A DNA stretch of 64,000 bases from assembly GCF_017498065.1 (NCBI RefSeq), contig NZ_JAGDFX010000005.1, positions 124,001 to 188,000 of the forward strand, read 5' to 3'. The DNA comes from Oceanisphaera pacifica. Its GTDB lineage: Bacteria > Pseudomonadota > Gammaproteobacteria > Enterobacterales > Aeromonadaceae. Position numbers and translations under genes: made by a program. Under the pieces are notes generated by a model. The model had not been told where the DNA came from and did not search any database. It saw only the letters and a program-made list of their open reading frames with translations. Positions 45,284 to 55,225 of this stretch are shown here, one piece after another. Position 1 is the stretch's first letter. Every line of letters begins with the position of its first letter.

Positions 45284-45771
45284 TACAATTGACCCAACTC
45301 ATCCCACTCTTCATCAGATAATAGCTTATCCAGATCCACTAAAATCAATAATTGATCGTCACGATTACAAACGCCCTGAATAAACTTAGCACTTTCGCTG
45401 GTGCCGACATTGGGCGCGGTCTCAATTTCTGAAGACTTGAGATACACCACTTCAGCAACACTGTCGACCATAATGCCGATCACTTGCTTTTCAGCCTCAA
45501 TAATCACAATACGCGTATTGTCGGTGACTTCAGAAGATGCAAGACCAAACCGTAAACGGGTATCCAGTACCGTCACCACATTACCGCGTAAGTTAACAAT
45601 TCCCAGTACATAATCCGGTGCACCCGGCACAGGCGCAATCTCGCTATAACGCAAGACTTCTTGTACCTGCATTACATTAATGCCATAGGTTTCATTATCT
45701 AAGCAGAAGGTGACCCACTGCAATACCTCACCCTCGGGAAGATTTTCAGCTACATTTCGATGACTGTTCAT
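45283..45771 (-). CDS. cheW: Chemotaxis coupling protein CheW
   Basis: Adapter linking chemoreceptors to CheA in the signalling array. It has 162 residues of a single CheW SH3-like domain. Landmarks are VTFCLDNETYGINVMQVQEV, PDYVLGIVNLRGNVVTVLD and IIEAEKQVIGIMVDSVAEVV, and the latter half ends in the usual receptor-binding strands (LLILVDLDKLL). It is the second CheW-domain protein of this operon, after the ParP-like gene directly upstream (20-base gap). Confidence 0.95.
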   Translation of the reverse strand: MNSHRNVAENLPEGEVLQWVTFCLDNETYGINVMQVQEVLRYSEIAPVPGAPDYVLGIVNLRGNVVTVLDTRLRFGLASSEVTDNTRIVIIEAEKQVIGIMVDSVAEVVYLKSSEIETAPNVGTSESAKFIQGVCNRDDQLLILVDLDKLLSDEEWDELGQL

Positions 45772-45791
45772 AGATTACCCTTATTACCTGC

Positions 45792-46628
45792 TCAGACTTG
45801 TTGTCCATCTATATTCTTACCTTGCTCCAGTAGACTAATCAAGGCGTCTACATGAAGTAAGGCACACATTTTTTCTTTAACCATGCCCGCCAACCAAGGC
45901 CGAGCCCCTGGCGTCACACGCCATTTTACTTGTTCTCGCGTTAATAACGCTGTGCCCTTTAACTGATGACAGCTCAGCCCCCAGTTACTGTCACCTAAGG
46001 TAACCAAGTATTCATATTCTTTTTCATTTTGATGACTGGGCATGGCCCAACGCGCGGTATCCACCACATACAGTTGGCGATCTCGCTCGGTCAGCATACC
46101 GGCAAACCAGTCGGGCTTACCAAACAAACTGGTTAGCTTAGACATTTGATAAATGCCGCCTAAGTGAGTCAGAGGAACAGCAAAGGTCATGCCGGCCACT
46201 TCAAAATATAGCACCTGAAAACTAGCTTCAGTGTCCATATTGCGCCATTCATCACGCGGCGGTGCACTTATTGGCTCAGGCGCAGTTTTAACTTCTGTAA
46301 TGATCTCAGGCGGTGGCTTAGCCACAACGGGTTCAGGCTCAATAACAGGTGCAGGCGCAACGGGAGCCTCCTTAATTTCTGGCTGCTCAATAGGCGCAGG
46401 CGTAGCAAGTTGTTCTTCTTCTTTAAGCTCTGCCACTTGTGCCAATAAGGCTTCTAAGGTTTGGTGGCGCTCGGCTTCTTTGGGTTCAGCAAAGGGCTTG
46501 GCTGTGATGGTACTTGGCGCAGGATTAACCTGAGGTTGAGGATCAGCGCTGGGCGCTGTATCTGGCTCAGTTTCTGTTAATAAGGCACCAAAATAATCAT
46601 CTAATGCATCTGAATGGTGTTGATTCAT
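45792..46628 (-). CDS. CheW-domain scaffold protein, ParP-like
   Basis: A 278-residue protein with a Pro/Ala/Glu-rich, probably disordered N-terminal half (about 1-130). The C-terminal CheW-like domain (SFQVLYFEVAGMTFAVPLTH, then LGGIYQMSKLTSLFGKPDWF) is the array-integration type. The position directly after a ParA-type gene matches ParC-ParP of Vibrio, where ParP holds polar arrays by contacting CheA and receptors. ATG 46628 overlaps the parA stop as ATGA. The N-terminal region has strongly repetitive codons on both strands, which creates false antisense frames. Confidence 0.82.
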   Translation of the reverse strand: MNQHHSDALDDYFGALLTETEPDTAPSADPQPQVNPAPSTITAKPFAEPKEAERHQTLEALLAQVAELKEEEQLATPAPIEQPEIKEAPVAPAPVIEPEPVVAKPPPEIITEVKTAPEPISAPPRDEWRNMDTEASFQVLYFEVAGMTFAVPLTHLGGIYQMSKLTSLFGKPDWFAGMLTERDRQLYVVDTARWAMPSHQNEKEYEYLVTLGDSNWGLSCHQLKGTALLTREQVKWRVTPGARPWLAGMVKEKMCALLHVDALISLLEQGKNIDGQQV

Positions 46629-47409
46629 AGCGCCGTCTCCGCCCCTTCTTGTTGCCATAAATACCGTAACAAAGAGTGGTAGGCAAACACGCCTCGGCTA
46701 CCTTTAGCAAAATAAGAAGGCGGTTCATGGCGCAAACTGGCATCACGAAACTTGGTATCCACCGGAATAACCGACGGCCACAAGTTACCCTCATATTCTT
46801 GCTCTAAACTATTTAAGCTTTGTACCGAGGCACGCGTGCGCTGATCAAACATGGTTGGGACTATCGTATAGTTAAAGCCTTCTTTTTTCGCTCTGTGCAT
46901 TAATTTAAAGGTACTAACCATACGCTCTAGCCCTTTAATGGCTAAAAACTCGGTTTGCACTGGCACTAAAATACGGTCGCAGGCCGCCAAGGCATTGACC
47001 ATCATCACCCCCAACACAGGTGGGCAGTCAATAATCACCACATCAAAATCTTGCTCTACTTCACTGAGTAAACGTTTGAGTACCAGCCCCATGCCCTCTC
47101 GGCTACTTGAAGTACGCTCTAAGGTGGCCAGTGAAATAGAGGCAGGCAATAAGGTAATACCATTAAAGCGCGTTTTTAATGACACTTGCTCAAATAGTGC
47201 TCGTGTTGGCTGAGGCGCTTTAAACAAATCAAACAGACTATGTTGTAGGCCATCCATATCATAGTCAAAATAAGAGGTCAGCGAACCATGAGGGTCGGTA
47301 TCGATCAACAAAACACGCTTATTATGCTGAGATAATAAGCCTGCCAGTGCGACGACAGTGGTTGTTTTTCCTACGCCACCTTTTTGATTTGCTACTGTCC
47401 AAACTATCA
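46625..47409 (-). CDS. ParA-family ATPase for polar chemotaxis arrays (ParC-like)
   Basis: A deviant Walker ATPase of 261 residues that positions chemotaxis arrays at the pole in Vibrio and Pseudomonas relatives. The deviant Walker A is KGGVGKTTTVVALAGLL (about 10-26), and DFDVVIIDCPPVLGVMMV is the Walker B region. The frame starts with TTG near 47410, preceded by AGGA located in the end of the motD gene. It is followed by ParP-like and CheW genes, which defines the role better than sequence alone. It is not a plasmid ParA: no parB or parS is present. Confidence 0.88.
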
Positions 47410-47413
47410 ATGC

Positions 47414-48268
47414 TTATTCCTGTGTTGTGCCGATACGAATGCCACCATTGGGCAGCTCATATACACGTAAATCCGGATTTTTTTCTGTGGCCAAAGGCCG
47501 AGATGGTAGTGCGGCAGGCGCCTGCCACTGCTGAGAAGATATCGCAATATCCACTCGCCGACTTTGTGCACGACTAGACACCGCTAACTGGCTGTCTGGT
47601 GCTTGAAACTCACCATAGGCTTCTAAAGCTAGCCGCGGGGCATTAATGCCTTCATGCAGCAGCCATTCTAATACCGCACGCGCTCGCTCGGCAGATAACT
47701 GCCAATTAGAAGCATATAATTCGTTATTTACGGGCAAATTATCGGCATAACCTCGTACCCGTATAAAATGTGTTCCCACGGTTAATGCCGGTATAATGCG
47801 ACTCAACAGTGGCTTAGCATTCGCCCCCAGCAAAGCACTGCCACTGGCAAATAATAATTTACCGTCAAAACTTACAATTAACCAATCACCCTTTTCTTCT
47901 AACACAACCGATTCTTGTTGTAATAATCCCGGCAAGGCTAAAGCGAGTTGCGCTTTTATATCAGATAATGGGGCCTCTATATCTTTAAGCTGTCTGTTAA
48001 TGTTAAGCGCCTCTTTATTCTCAGACTGCATGATCATTAAACTATCAGCGTCAGTGGGCTCAGGCTTACCATTTAATCGGACTAACGCTTGCTCTATGCC
48101 GTCTAACATAGGCTGCTTATGCTCTGTTTTGCTGGCGTTAATGGCATATAGCACCACGAACAAGGCAAACACTAATGTCATATAGTCGGCATACGACACT
48201 AACCAACGCTCTGGGCCAGAGGTACCACTGGCCTTTTGATGACGAGAGACGAAAGAACGGCGTCTCAA
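47414..48268 (-). CDS. motD: Flagellar motor stator protein MotD (MotB family)
   Basis: A 284-residue stator subunit. The single membrane helix WLVSYADYMTLVFALFVVLYA holds the ion-binding aspartate (Asp28). A periplasmic OmpA-like peptidoglycan-binding domain lies near the C terminus (RVRGYADNLPVNNELYASN, then WQLSAERARAVLEWLL). It starts with TTG that overlaps the motC stop, with AAGGG upstream. It is paired with MotC; in Pseudomonas the MotCD pair serves as a second stator set. Whether it uses H+ or Na+ cannot be told from sequence here. Confidence 0.88.
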   Translation of the reverse strand: MRRRSFVSRHQKASGTSGPERWLVSYADYMTLVFALFVVLYAINASKTEHKQPMLDGIEQALVRLNGKPEPTDADSLMIMQSENKEALNINRQLKDIEAPLSDIKAQLALALPGLLQQESVVLEEKGDWLIVSFDGKLLFASGSALLGANAKPLLSRIIPALTVGTHFIRVRGYADNLPVNNELYASNWQLSAERARAVLEWLLHEGINAPRLALEAYGEFQAPDSQLAVSSRAQSRRVDIAISSQQWQAPAALPSRPLATEKNPDLRVYELPNGGIRIGTTQE

Positions 48269-49008
48269 TGGCGCAGCCCTTGATATTGCGCTAACTGACG
48301 GCTCATCGACAAGCTACTGTCACCTCGGGCAATGGCGACTAAACCGATAGTTGTTAACTCTCTATAACGTAGCTCCAATCGATAAATCGCCCGTAACCGA
48401 TTAGCTAAAGGTAATAACAATAAGTTAGCTAACCCCACACCGTATAATGTGGCCACAAATGCCACCGCAATACCGGCTCCTAGCTGACTGGGGTCTTCTA
48501 GATTAGACATTGCCTGAATAAGCCCCAATACGGCACCTATAATACCAATGGTAGGGCTATAGCCCCCCATGGCTTCAAATACTTGTGCCTCTAATTCTTT
48601 TTGCTCTTCAATACGGTTTAACTCATTATCAAACAGCTGCTCTAAGGCCATCAGCTCAGTGCCATCTACCACCCATTGCAAGCCTTGACGAGTAAAAGCA
48701 TCAACACTCGACTGTTCACCCTTAGACTCAAGAGCTAAGAAGCCTTCTTGGCGTGCCAAGTGAGACCAGTGTAACAAACGAGACGCTTGTTCACTAAAAT
48801 CCCATCTGGGCAAGCTAAATAATTGACCTGCCGCTTTTACAGCAGCGCTAAACTGTCGCCATGGCGTTTGTAGTAATACTGCGCCTAAGGTGCCGCCCAG
48901 CACAATTAATAGTGCGGGCCCATCTAGCAGCCCCCATAAGCTACCGCCATGCCACCATTGTGCAACCACAATGCAGCCAAGCGCTAATATCAGCCCACTT
49001 AACGCCAT
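48265..49008 (-). CDS. motC: Flagellar motor stator protein MotC (MotA family)
   Basis: A 247-residue protein with four membrane helices. ALLIVLGGTLGAVLLQTPW is the second helix. GGYSPTIGIIGAVLGLIQAM and AGIAVAFVATLYGVGLANLL form helices 3 and 4, which line the ion channel with MotD. A cytoplasmic loop (about 55-145) carries charged residues that contact the rotor. It sits two bases after cheB and overlaps motD by four bases, as in the Pseudomonas cheB-motC-motD-parA-cheW order. Confidence 0.9.
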   Translation of the reverse strand: MALSGLILALGCIVVAQWWHGGSLWGLLDGPALLIVLGGTLGAVLLQTPWRQFSAAVKAAGQLFSLPRWDFSEQASRLLHWSHLARQEGFLALESKGEQSSVDAFTRQGLQWVVDGTELMALEQLFDNELNRIEEQKELEAQVFEAMGGYSPTIGIIGAVLGLIQAMSNLEDPSQLGAGIAVAFVATLYGVGLANLLLLPLANRLRAIYRLELRYRELTTIGLVAIARGDSSLSMSRQLAQYQGLRH

Positions 49009-49009
49009 A

Positions 49010-50215
49010 CTAGCTGCTCATCTCATTGACGATGGCTTCGCCAATAATGGGTAAGGGTAAAGACTCTGTGGCAATCCCCGCTTTGGCAACGGCTTGCGGC
49101 ATGCCGTATACCACACAGGTTTCTTCATCTTGGGCCCACACACTGGCACCTTGCGCTTTTAGTAAGCGCGCCCCTTCTCGCCCATCGGCGCCCATGCCGG
49201 TTAGCACCACTGCCAGTACCTTACCTCCATACACTTTAGCGGCAGAGGCAAAGGTAATATCAACGCAGGGTTTGTAATTGACTTTGTCATTGCCATCAAT
49301 AATGCGCAGGCGTGTCGCCCCCGCTCGCCCTTCAAACATCATCTGCTTACCACCGGGGGCGAGATAAGCATGCCCAGGGCGCACTGGGTCGCCATCTTGT
49401 GCTTCTTTTACGTTAATTTTACATAGGGTATTAAGCCGAGCAGCAAACGCCGAGGTAAAAGTACCGGGCATATGTTGTATTAATACTATGGGATGCGCAA
49501 AATCTGCCGGCAATTTGGTTAATACATCTTGTAAGGCCACAGGACCACCGGTTGAGGTACCAATAGCCAGCAATTGATAGCTTTTGCCGCTGCGCTTGGG
49601 TGCACTACGACGTGGCTCTGGCACCTTGGTCACCGCAGGCTCTATGGGCGCAACTCGCGCGCGTGATGCCCCAAGCACAGAGCTGGGGTTAGGCCTTGTT
49701 CTGGGCTCAACAGCCGCTCTCGGCTGGCGACCCAATGCAGGGCGTGCTGGTATGCTGCTTGCGGTGGGCCCTGTTGTGGTCGCGGTAGAAGGTGGCGTTT
49801 TCGGCGAGACAAAACGACGACGACGCGCAATGGCCTTCACTCGTTGTTGTAACAATAAAATTGCGTCTTCGCGACTGCGCGCAATATCTTCAAATTTTTT
49901 GGGTAAAAAATCGACCGCACCGGCATCCAACGCATCTAACGTTGCTTGGGCGCCATCGTGAGTAAGCGAAGAAAACATTAATACCGGCGTGGGTACGTCT
50001 TGCATAATTCTACGCACTGCAGTAATCCCATCCATTACCGGCATTTCAATATCCATGGTAATGACATCGGGGCGTACTAGCCGCGTTTTTTCGATAGCCT
50101 CTTGACCATTAGCCGCAGTATCAACCACAGTAAGCATGGGATCCTGATTGAGGATCTCACTCACTCGACGCCTAAAAAAGCTAGAGTCATCAACCACTAG
50201 TACCCGAATAGACAT
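49010..50215 (-). CDS. cheB: Chemotaxis response regulator protein-glutamate methylesterase CheB
   Basis: Removes methyl groups from chemoreceptors and is activated by phosphorylation. It has 401 residues. The receiver domain ([20 protein letters not shown], phospho-Asp in [12 protein letters not shown]) is followed by a long basic and proline-rich linker (about 135-205). The catalytic domain has Ser in [17 protein letters not shown], His in [19 protein letters not shown] and Asp in [19 protein letters not shown] precedes the ATG. The linker is longer than in E. coli. Confidence 0.96.
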   Translation of the reverse strand: MSIRVLVVDDSSFFRRRVSEILNQDPMLTVVDTAANGQEAIEKTRLVRPDVITMDIEMPVMDGITAVRRIMQDVPTPVLMFSSLTHDGAQATLDALDAGAVDFLPKKFEDIARSREDAILLLQQRVKAIARRRRFVSPKTPPSTATTTGPTASSIPARPALGRQPRAAVEPRTRPNPSSVLGASRARVAPIEPAVTKVPEPRRSAPKRSGKSYQLLAIGTSTGGPVALQDVLTKLPADFAHPIVLIQHMPGTFTSAFAARLNTLCKINVKEAQDGDPVRPGHAYLAPGGKQMMFEGRAGATRLRIIDGNDKVNYKPCVDITFASAAKVYGGKVLAVVLTGMGADGREGARLLKAQGASVWAQDEETCVVYGMPQAVAKAGIATESLPLPIIGEAIVNEMSS

Positions 50216-50238
50216 TAATATCCTCGCACTTCTTTTAT

Positions 50239-52287
50239 TTAGACGTAACGTCTTGCGTAAGCTTTAATTAAGCCTGCCAAGTCTAAGATCAACGCAATGC
50301 CGCCGTCACTGGTAATGGTCGCCCCGGCCATACCTGGCGTACCGTGCAGAAGTTGATCTAGCGGTTTAATCACCACCTCTTCTTGGCCAATTAAGCCATC
50401 CACCACAAAGCCGACTTGCTGATTACCTACCGCCACAATCACCACATGACCTTGCTGCTGGCGCGCTCGTGGCTCACCTTTTAATAGCCAGTCTTGCAAA
50501 TAAAATAGCGGAATAGCATGGTTACGAACCACCACAGTTAACTGCCCGTCCACCATACTGGTGCGGGTTAAATCAAGGTGGAAAATTTCATCCACATTGG
50601 TCAGTGGCAGCGCAAAAGTCTGTTTGCCCACCAATACCATCAAGGTCGGCAAAATAGCCAAGGTCAGCGGTACTTTAATTTGCAGCTTGGTACCGACTCC
50701 CTTTTCTGAGTCAATATGAATAGAGCCATTAACCGAAGTAATACCGGTTTTCACCACGTCCATGCCCACACCACGGCCAGACACATCAGTAATTTCTACT
50801 TTGGTTGAAAAGCCCGGTGCAAAAATCAGATTATAAGCTTCATTATTGGTCATGCGCGCCGCTGCATCCGCATCTAAGATGCCACGACTCATCGCAATCT
50901 CTTTAAGCTTTTGTGCATCCATGCCGGCACCGTCATCTTCAATGCCCAGCAAAATATGATCGCCCTCTTGAGAAGCCGTAAGCCGTATTACACCCGCTCT
51001 GGGTTTGCCCGCTGCTTCACGCTCCTCTGGCATTTCTATACCGTGATCACACGAGTTGCGCACCAAATGCACTAAGGGATCGGCCAAGGCCTCCACTAAG
51101 TTTTTATCTAAATCGGTATCTTCACCCACCATTTCCAGATTAATTTCTTTTTTCATAGTGCGCGCAATATCACGCACCACCCGCGGAAAACGGCCAAACA
51201 CTTTCTTAATGGGCTGCATGCGGGTTTTCATTACCGCACCCTGTAAATCACCGGTTACCGCATCTAAGTTAGCCACGGTTTTAGAGATATCTTCGTTCTC
51301 ATGGTTAGCATCAAGGCTAAGCAAACGGTTACGCACTAATACCAGCTCACCCACCATATTCATGATGTTATCGAGTATTTTAGTATCAACGCGCACTGAA
51401 GTATCTGCGGGGGCACTATGGGTTGTTGCCTTAGCCGGAGCTTTGTCTGCCGCTTTAGCAGCTGATGTTGCAGGTGCAGGAGCAGGTGCAGGAGCCGGCT
51501 CGGCTTTAGGAGCTGGTGCAGGTTCAGACGAAGCACTCGCGGTCACCGTTGGCCCCTTACCTGAACCATGTAATTCATCCAGTAAGTTTTCAAACTCCAG
51601 ATCGTCAATTAAATCATCGTCTAAAGCTGTCGGCTCTGACTCTGGTGCCGCTACTTCAGGCGCACCACCGTGCTTACCCGCACCGTGTAGCTGGTCTAAC
51701 AATGCCTCAAATTCATCATCGGTAATATCGTCTGAATCTGAGTCTGATGCTGCCGCACTTGTAGAGGCTTTTGATTCGGGCCCCAGCTCAGTCAGCATTT
51801 GCTGATATTGACTGTCGTCTAGCCCGGCCAGGCCCGGCTCAGCCGGTGCCGCGGCTGTCACCTCAGTAAGACTGTCTTCAACAGCCTCATCTTCGGTTTC
51901 AGGACGACAATAGCCCTCTAATGCGGCTAATAAGTCGGGCTCGGCTGGAGTCGGCTCTTCACGGTTTTGAATTTCAGCAAACATGACGTTTACTGTATCC
52001 AAGGCGCGCAAAATAACGTCCATTAGCTCTGGGGTAACTTGTCGTTGGCCGTTGCGCAAGATATCGAACACGTTTTCGGCTTTGTGGCAGGTATCAACCA
52101 GCGCAGTCAACGACAAAAAGCCAGCCCCACCTTTAACGGTGTGAAAGCCACGGAAAATAGCATTTAGTAGATCTTTATCATCTGGCTGTTGCTCTAGGGT
52201 TACTAACTGCTCCGACAACTGCTCTAGGATCTCTGATGCTTCAATCATAAAATCCTGTAGAATATCTTCATCTACATCAAAGCCCAT
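50239..52287 (-). CDS. cheA: Chemotaxis histidine kinase CheA
   Basis: Central kinase of the array, phosphorylating CheY and CheB. It has 682 residues. The HPt domain has its phospho-His in [14 protein letters not shown] (His49). Residues about 130-295 are acidic, then Pro/Ala-rich, with three spaced copies of a DDxx-(Y/F)-xx-(L/M)L motif and no recognisable P2 CheY-binding domain. The P3 dimerisation helix is [20 protein letters not shown]. ATPase motifs include [24 protein letters not shown] and [13 protein letters not shown] CheW-like P5 ends the protein. It starts after AAGGAG. Confidence 0.96.
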   Translation of the reverse strand: MGFDVDEDILQDFMIEASEILEQLSEQLVTLEQQPDDKDLLNAIFRGFHTVKGGAGFLSLTALVDTCHKAENVFDILRNGQRQVTPELMDVILRALDTVNVMFAEIQNREEPTPAEPDLLAALEGYCRPETEDEAVEDSLTEVTAAAPAEPGLAGLDDSQYQQMLTELGPESKASTSAAASDSDSDDITDDEFEALLDQLHGAGKHGGAPEVAAPESEPTALDDDLIDDLEFENLLDELHGSGKGPTVTASASSEPAPAPKAEPAPAPAPAPATSAAKAADKAPAKATTHSAPADTSVRVDTKILDNIMNMVGELVLVRNRLLSLDANHENEDISKTVANLDAVTGDLQGAVMKTRMQPIKKVFGRFPRVVRDIARTMKKEINLEMVGEDTDLDKNLVEALADPLVHLVRNSCDHGIEMPEEREAAGKPRAGVIRLTASQEGDHILLGIEDDGAGMDAQKLKEIAMSRGILDADAAARMTNNEAYNLIFAPGFSTKVEITDVSGRGVGMDVVKTGITSVNGSIHIDSEKGVGTKLQIKVPLTLAILPTLMVLVGKQTFALPLTNVDEIFHLDLTRTSMVDGQLTVVVRNHAIPLFYLQDWLLKGEPRARQQQGHVVIVAVGNQQVGFVVDGLIGQEEVVIKPLDQLLHGTPGMAGATITSDGGIALILDLAGLIKAYARRYV

Positions 52288-52296
52288 GTTCTCTCC

Positions 52297-53046
52297 TTAG
52301 AATCCCAAACTAGACAGTAAATCATCCACACCGTCTTGGTCTGAAATGACATCTTGGCGATGTTCTTTATGCATAATGGGGCCTTCGGCAGTAATATCCG
52401 AGGCCGGATCATTTTTTGGCGTAGACTGGGCTTCTTCCATATCCGGCAAGCGGCCGAATACAGACAAAATAGCAACCAACTTGGCTTCTACTTCTTGCAC
52501 CAGATTAATAACCCGACGGATCATCTGGCCAGTTAAATCCTGATAATCTTGTGCCATTAAAATTTCGGTTAACAATTCTTTTAACTGATCGGCATCTTGA
52601 TTAGAGCTCAGTAAAAAGCCATCCAGTTTAAAACATAACTCTTTAAACTGTCCCAGCTCTAACTGACGCTCCATCAGCTCACGCCAACTTGGCATAATTT
52701 GTTGAATATTGTCTGTAAGGCGATCAACAATCGGCAAGCTGGTTTCTACCGCATCCATAGTACGGTTAGCCGCTTTATCTGTCATATCAATAACATAACT
52801 TAAGCGTTCACGAGCATCAGGAATTTCATTTTCTGTGATCTCAGGTAAACGCGGATCATTACGAAACTCCTGTAAAGAGTCGTGTAATTGACGCGTAAGC
52901 TGCCCTACCTGATCAACCAAATCTTTCGCTTGGGGCATGCACACGTCAGTCAAATAACGGTCTGCTCCTTCCTGATCGCCACGCTCTAACATCGCTACCA
53001 GTATGCGAGCCTGATCTAAGCTGATCGTTCCTTTGTGAAATGCCAT
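52297..53046 (-). CDS. cheZ: Protein phosphatase CheZ
   Basis: Dephosphorylates CheY-P. It has 249 residues, mostly helical. The long helical hairpin includes AQDYQDLTGQMIRRVINLVQ, which has the catalytic Gln (and Asp) of the family. The extreme C terminus DGVDDLLSSLGF is the CheY-binding peptide. It sits between cheY (12-base gap) and cheA (9-base gap). Confidence 0.95.
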   Translation of the reverse strand: MAFHKGTISLDQARILVAMLERGDQEGADRYLTDVCMPQAKDLVDQVGQLTRQLHDSLQEFRNDPRLPEITENEIPDARERLSYVIDMTDKAANRTMDAVETSLPIVDRLTDNIQQIMPSWRELMERQLELGQFKELCFKLDGFLLSSNQDADQLKELLTEILMAQDYQDLTGQMIRRVINLVQEVEAKLVAILSVFGRLPDMEEAQSTPKNDPASDITAEGPIMHKEHRQDVISDQDGVDDLLSSLGF

Positions 53047-53058
53047 TATGCTGCCTTT

Positions 53059-53442
53059 TTATCCAATTCGCTCGAACACTTTTTCAAGCTTTTCTTTTAA
53101 GGTACCCGCTGTAAAAGGTTTAACCACATAACCGTTTACCCCAGCCTGGGCAGCAGCAATAATTTGCTCGCGTTTAGCTTCAGCCGTCACCATTAATACC
53201 GGCAGGTGTTTGAGCTTTTCGTCCGCCCGAATTGCCTTTAATAGATCAATCCCCTGCATACCTGGCATATTCCAGTCAGTCACAACAAAATCGAAATCGC
53301 TGTTTTTTAGCATGGGTAATGCAGTCAAACCATCATCAGCCTCTAAGGTATTATTAAACCCAAGATCCCTTAATAAGTTTTTTATGATTCTGCGCATAGT
53401 GGAAAAGTCATCCACAATCAGGATTTTCATATTTTTGTCCAA
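53059..53442 (-). CDS. cheY: Chemotaxis response regulator CheY
   Basis: A single receiver domain that controls flagellar rotation by binding FliM. The start is decided by the ribosome site: TTG at 53442 lies 7 bases after AGGAG and gives [12 protein letters not shown] (127 residues), while ATG 53430 has no site at usable distance. The acidic pocket is Asp11 and Asp12, the phospho-Asp is in [12 protein letters not shown] (Asp56), the Thr is in [13 protein letters not shown], and the Lys is in [10 protein letters not shown]. First gene of cheYZAB, downstream of a candidate sigma-28 promoter. Confidence 0.95.
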   Translation of the reverse strand: MDKNMKILIVDDFSTMRRIIKNLLRDLGFNNTLEADDGLTALPMLKNSDFDFVVTDWNMPGMQGIDLLKAIRADEKLKHLPVLMVTAEAKREQIIAAAQAGVNGYVVKPFTAGTLKEKLEKVFERIG

Positions 53443-53498
53443 GCAATATCTCCTATCAGCTAAATCAATGGCGGCTGAACACAACAAGTATTTTAACT

Positions 53499-53525
53499 AT
53501 ATCGACCCACAAAACCTTAACTTAA
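53499..53525 (-). promoter_or_regulatory. Candidate sigma-28 (FliA) promoter of cheYZAB
   Basis: On the minus strand TTAAGTTA, 11 bases, then GTCGATAT matches the FliA consensus TAAAGTTT-N11-GCCGATAA at 6 of 8 in each half with the exact spacer. It lies 57 bases upstream of the cheY TTG. FliA itself is encoded just upstream, which suits class IV control. Confidence 0.5.
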
Positions 53526-53634
53526 ATCGTATATCGGGCAATTAGCACAATAAAACATACCAAGCCGCTTAAATTGGTCATTTAACATACAGGTATGAAT
53601 AGTAGAACCCGAATCAAGCAACGCGGTGCAAAAA

Positions 53635-54357
53635 TTAGCCGTTCCATTCTTTTAGTTTTGCGCGTAATCGGTGCATAGCTTGACTGTGAATTTGGCTAAC
53701 GCGTGACTCACTAACATCCAGCACTTGACCAATCTCTTTTAAATTCAGCTCTTCATCATAATATAAAGATAACACCATGGCTTCTCGCTCAGGCAAGGTT
53801 TTAATGTGCTGCGATAAAGACGTTTGAAAGCGCTGCTTAGCCATGTCATCAAAGGGGTTATCGCTATGATGCCCCACCTCTACATGGGCATCAATACCCG
53901 CCTCAAACTCATCCATATCAAGGATTTTACCATTACTGGTATCACGCAACATAGCGTAATACACCTCTAGGCTCACCTTAAGCTCATCAGCCACTTCCCG
54001 ATCGGTGGCATTGCGCCCTTCTCGCGCTTGCACCTGGGCAATCGCATCGGCAACTTGGCGGCTATGTTTGTGCACCGAACGCGGCACCCAATCACCTCGA
54101 CGCATTTCATCCAACATGGCGCCGCGAATACGAATACCGGCAAAGGTTTCAAAACTGGCCCCTTTACTGGCATCAAAATTACGAGTGGCTTCTAATAAGC
54201 CCACCATGCCCGACTGAATTAAGTCGTCTACTAATACATTATCTGGCAGCCGCGCTAATAAATGGTACGCAATACGACGTACCAAACCCGCATGACGTTC
54301 AATGAGTTGCGAGTGCTGTTGGCGAGCGTACACATTTGCTTTATTTACTCCAGACAT
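53635..54357 (-). CDS. fliA: Flagellar sigma factor sigma-28, FliA
   Basis: Directs transcription of late flagellar and chemotaxis genes. It has 240 residues. Region 2 includes VDDLIQSGMVGLLEATRNFD and FETFAGIRIRGAMLDEMRRG. Region 3 is HSRQVADAIAQVQAREGR. Region 4 is EEELNLKEIG... in the form SLYYDEELNLKEIGQVLDVS and RVSQIHSQAMHRLRAKL. The start overlaps the fleN stop by 17 bases. The next gene, cheY, begins about 190 bases downstream with a FliA-type promoter. Confidence 0.96.
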   Translation of the reverse strand: MSGVNKANVYARQQHSQLIERHAGLVRRIAYHLLARLPDNVLVDDLIQSGMVGLLEATRNFDASKGASFETFAGIRIRGAMLDEMRRGDWVPRSVHKHSRQVADAIAQVQAREGRNATDREVADELKVSLEVYYAMLRDTSNGKILDMDEFEAGIDAHVEVGHHSDNPFDDMAKQRFQTSLSQHIKTLPEREAMVLSLYYDEELNLKEIGQVLDVSESRVSQIHSQAMHRLRAKLKEWNG

Positions 54358-55225
54358 CAGTCTCTGCCACCGGCGGATTCAGTAAGTTTTCGATAAAAAA
54401 TTGTAAATGACCACCTGCACGCTCAGGAGCAGGCCAGCTTATTGCTTTATCGGCCAACATTTTAATAGCCATTGCCGAAGGTGATTTAGGATATTGGTTA
54501 ACCACTAAAGTTTGTCGACGTACCGCTAAGCGTAAATTACCATCAAACGGCACACAGGCAACCAGCTCTAATGCCGCATCTAAAAAGCGATCGGTCACTC
54601 GGGTAAGCTTGGCAAACAACTCTCGTCCTTCTCGCTGACTGCGCACCATATTGGCGATTATTTTAAAGCGAAATACCCCATAATCACGCGATAATATCTT
54701 AATTAGTGCATAGGCATCGGTAATAGAAGTAGGTTCATCACAGACCACTACCATGACTTCTTGGGCGGCACGCGAGAAACTCAGCACCATATCTGAAATA
54801 CCTGCGGCGGTATCAACTAATAAAATATCAATCGGGGTTTTCATCTCACTAAAAGCACGAATAAGGCTAACATGCTCTAGCGGAGACAATTCAGTCATCG
54901 ACTGATTACCCGACGTTGCCGGAATAATTTTCACCCCTTGGGGCCCCTCAACTAAGGCTTCATCAAGGGTGCATTCGCCGCGCAGTACATGAGAAAGGTT
55001 ACGTTTAACCCGAATCCCCAATAATACGTCTACATTAGCCAGCCCCAAGTCGGCATCCAGTACCATCACGCGCTTACCCATGGCCGCCATGGCTGCTGCC
55101 ATATTCAACGTGATGTTGGTTTTACCCACACCACCTTTACCGCCAGTAACCGAAATAACCTGTACTTTGCTCGATTTTTGCATAAGTCGCAGCCCACTCG
55201 CCTGGTCCTGAAACAAATTATTCAT
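54341..55225 (-). CDS. fleN: Flagellar number regulator FleN/FlhG (MinD-like ATPase)
   Basis: Restricts polar flagella number by opposing FlhF and the master regulator FleQ/FlrA. It has 294 residues. The N-terminal MNNLFQDQASGLRLMQ contains the DQAxGLR motif that stimulates FlhF. The deviant Walker A is GGKGGVGKTN (28-37) and DILLVDTAAGISDMVLSF follows. ATG 55225 follows AGGATG and overlaps flhF by 8 bases; the open frame to 55246 is inside flhF. Confidence 0.94.
   Translation of the reverse strand: MNNLFQDQASGLRLMQKSSKVQVISVTGGKGGVGKTNITLNMAAAMAAMGKRVMVLDADLGLANVDVLLGIRVKRNLSHVLRGECTLDEALVEGPQGVKIIPATSGNQSMTELSPLEHVSLIRAFSEMKTPIDILLVDTAAGISDMVLSFSRAAQEVMVVVCDEPTSITDAYALIKILSRDYGVFRFKIIANMVRSQREGRELFAKLTRVTDRFLDAALELVACVPFDGNLRLAVRRQTLVVNQYPKSPSAMAIKMLADKAISWPAPERAGGHLQFFIENLLNPPVAETDVWSK

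Noticed and set aside
46625-47409. ParA gene as part of a plasmid or chromosome partition locus
   Set aside because: No parB or parS-like repeats nearby; it is embedded in che-mot genes in the order typical of polar chemotaxis loci.
51056-51805. Long plus-strand open frame of 249 codons opposite cheA
   Set aside because: It is antisense to intact CheA, lies over the Ala/Pro/Asp-rich linker whose codon bias keeps the opposite frame open, and has no ribosome site or recognisable family.
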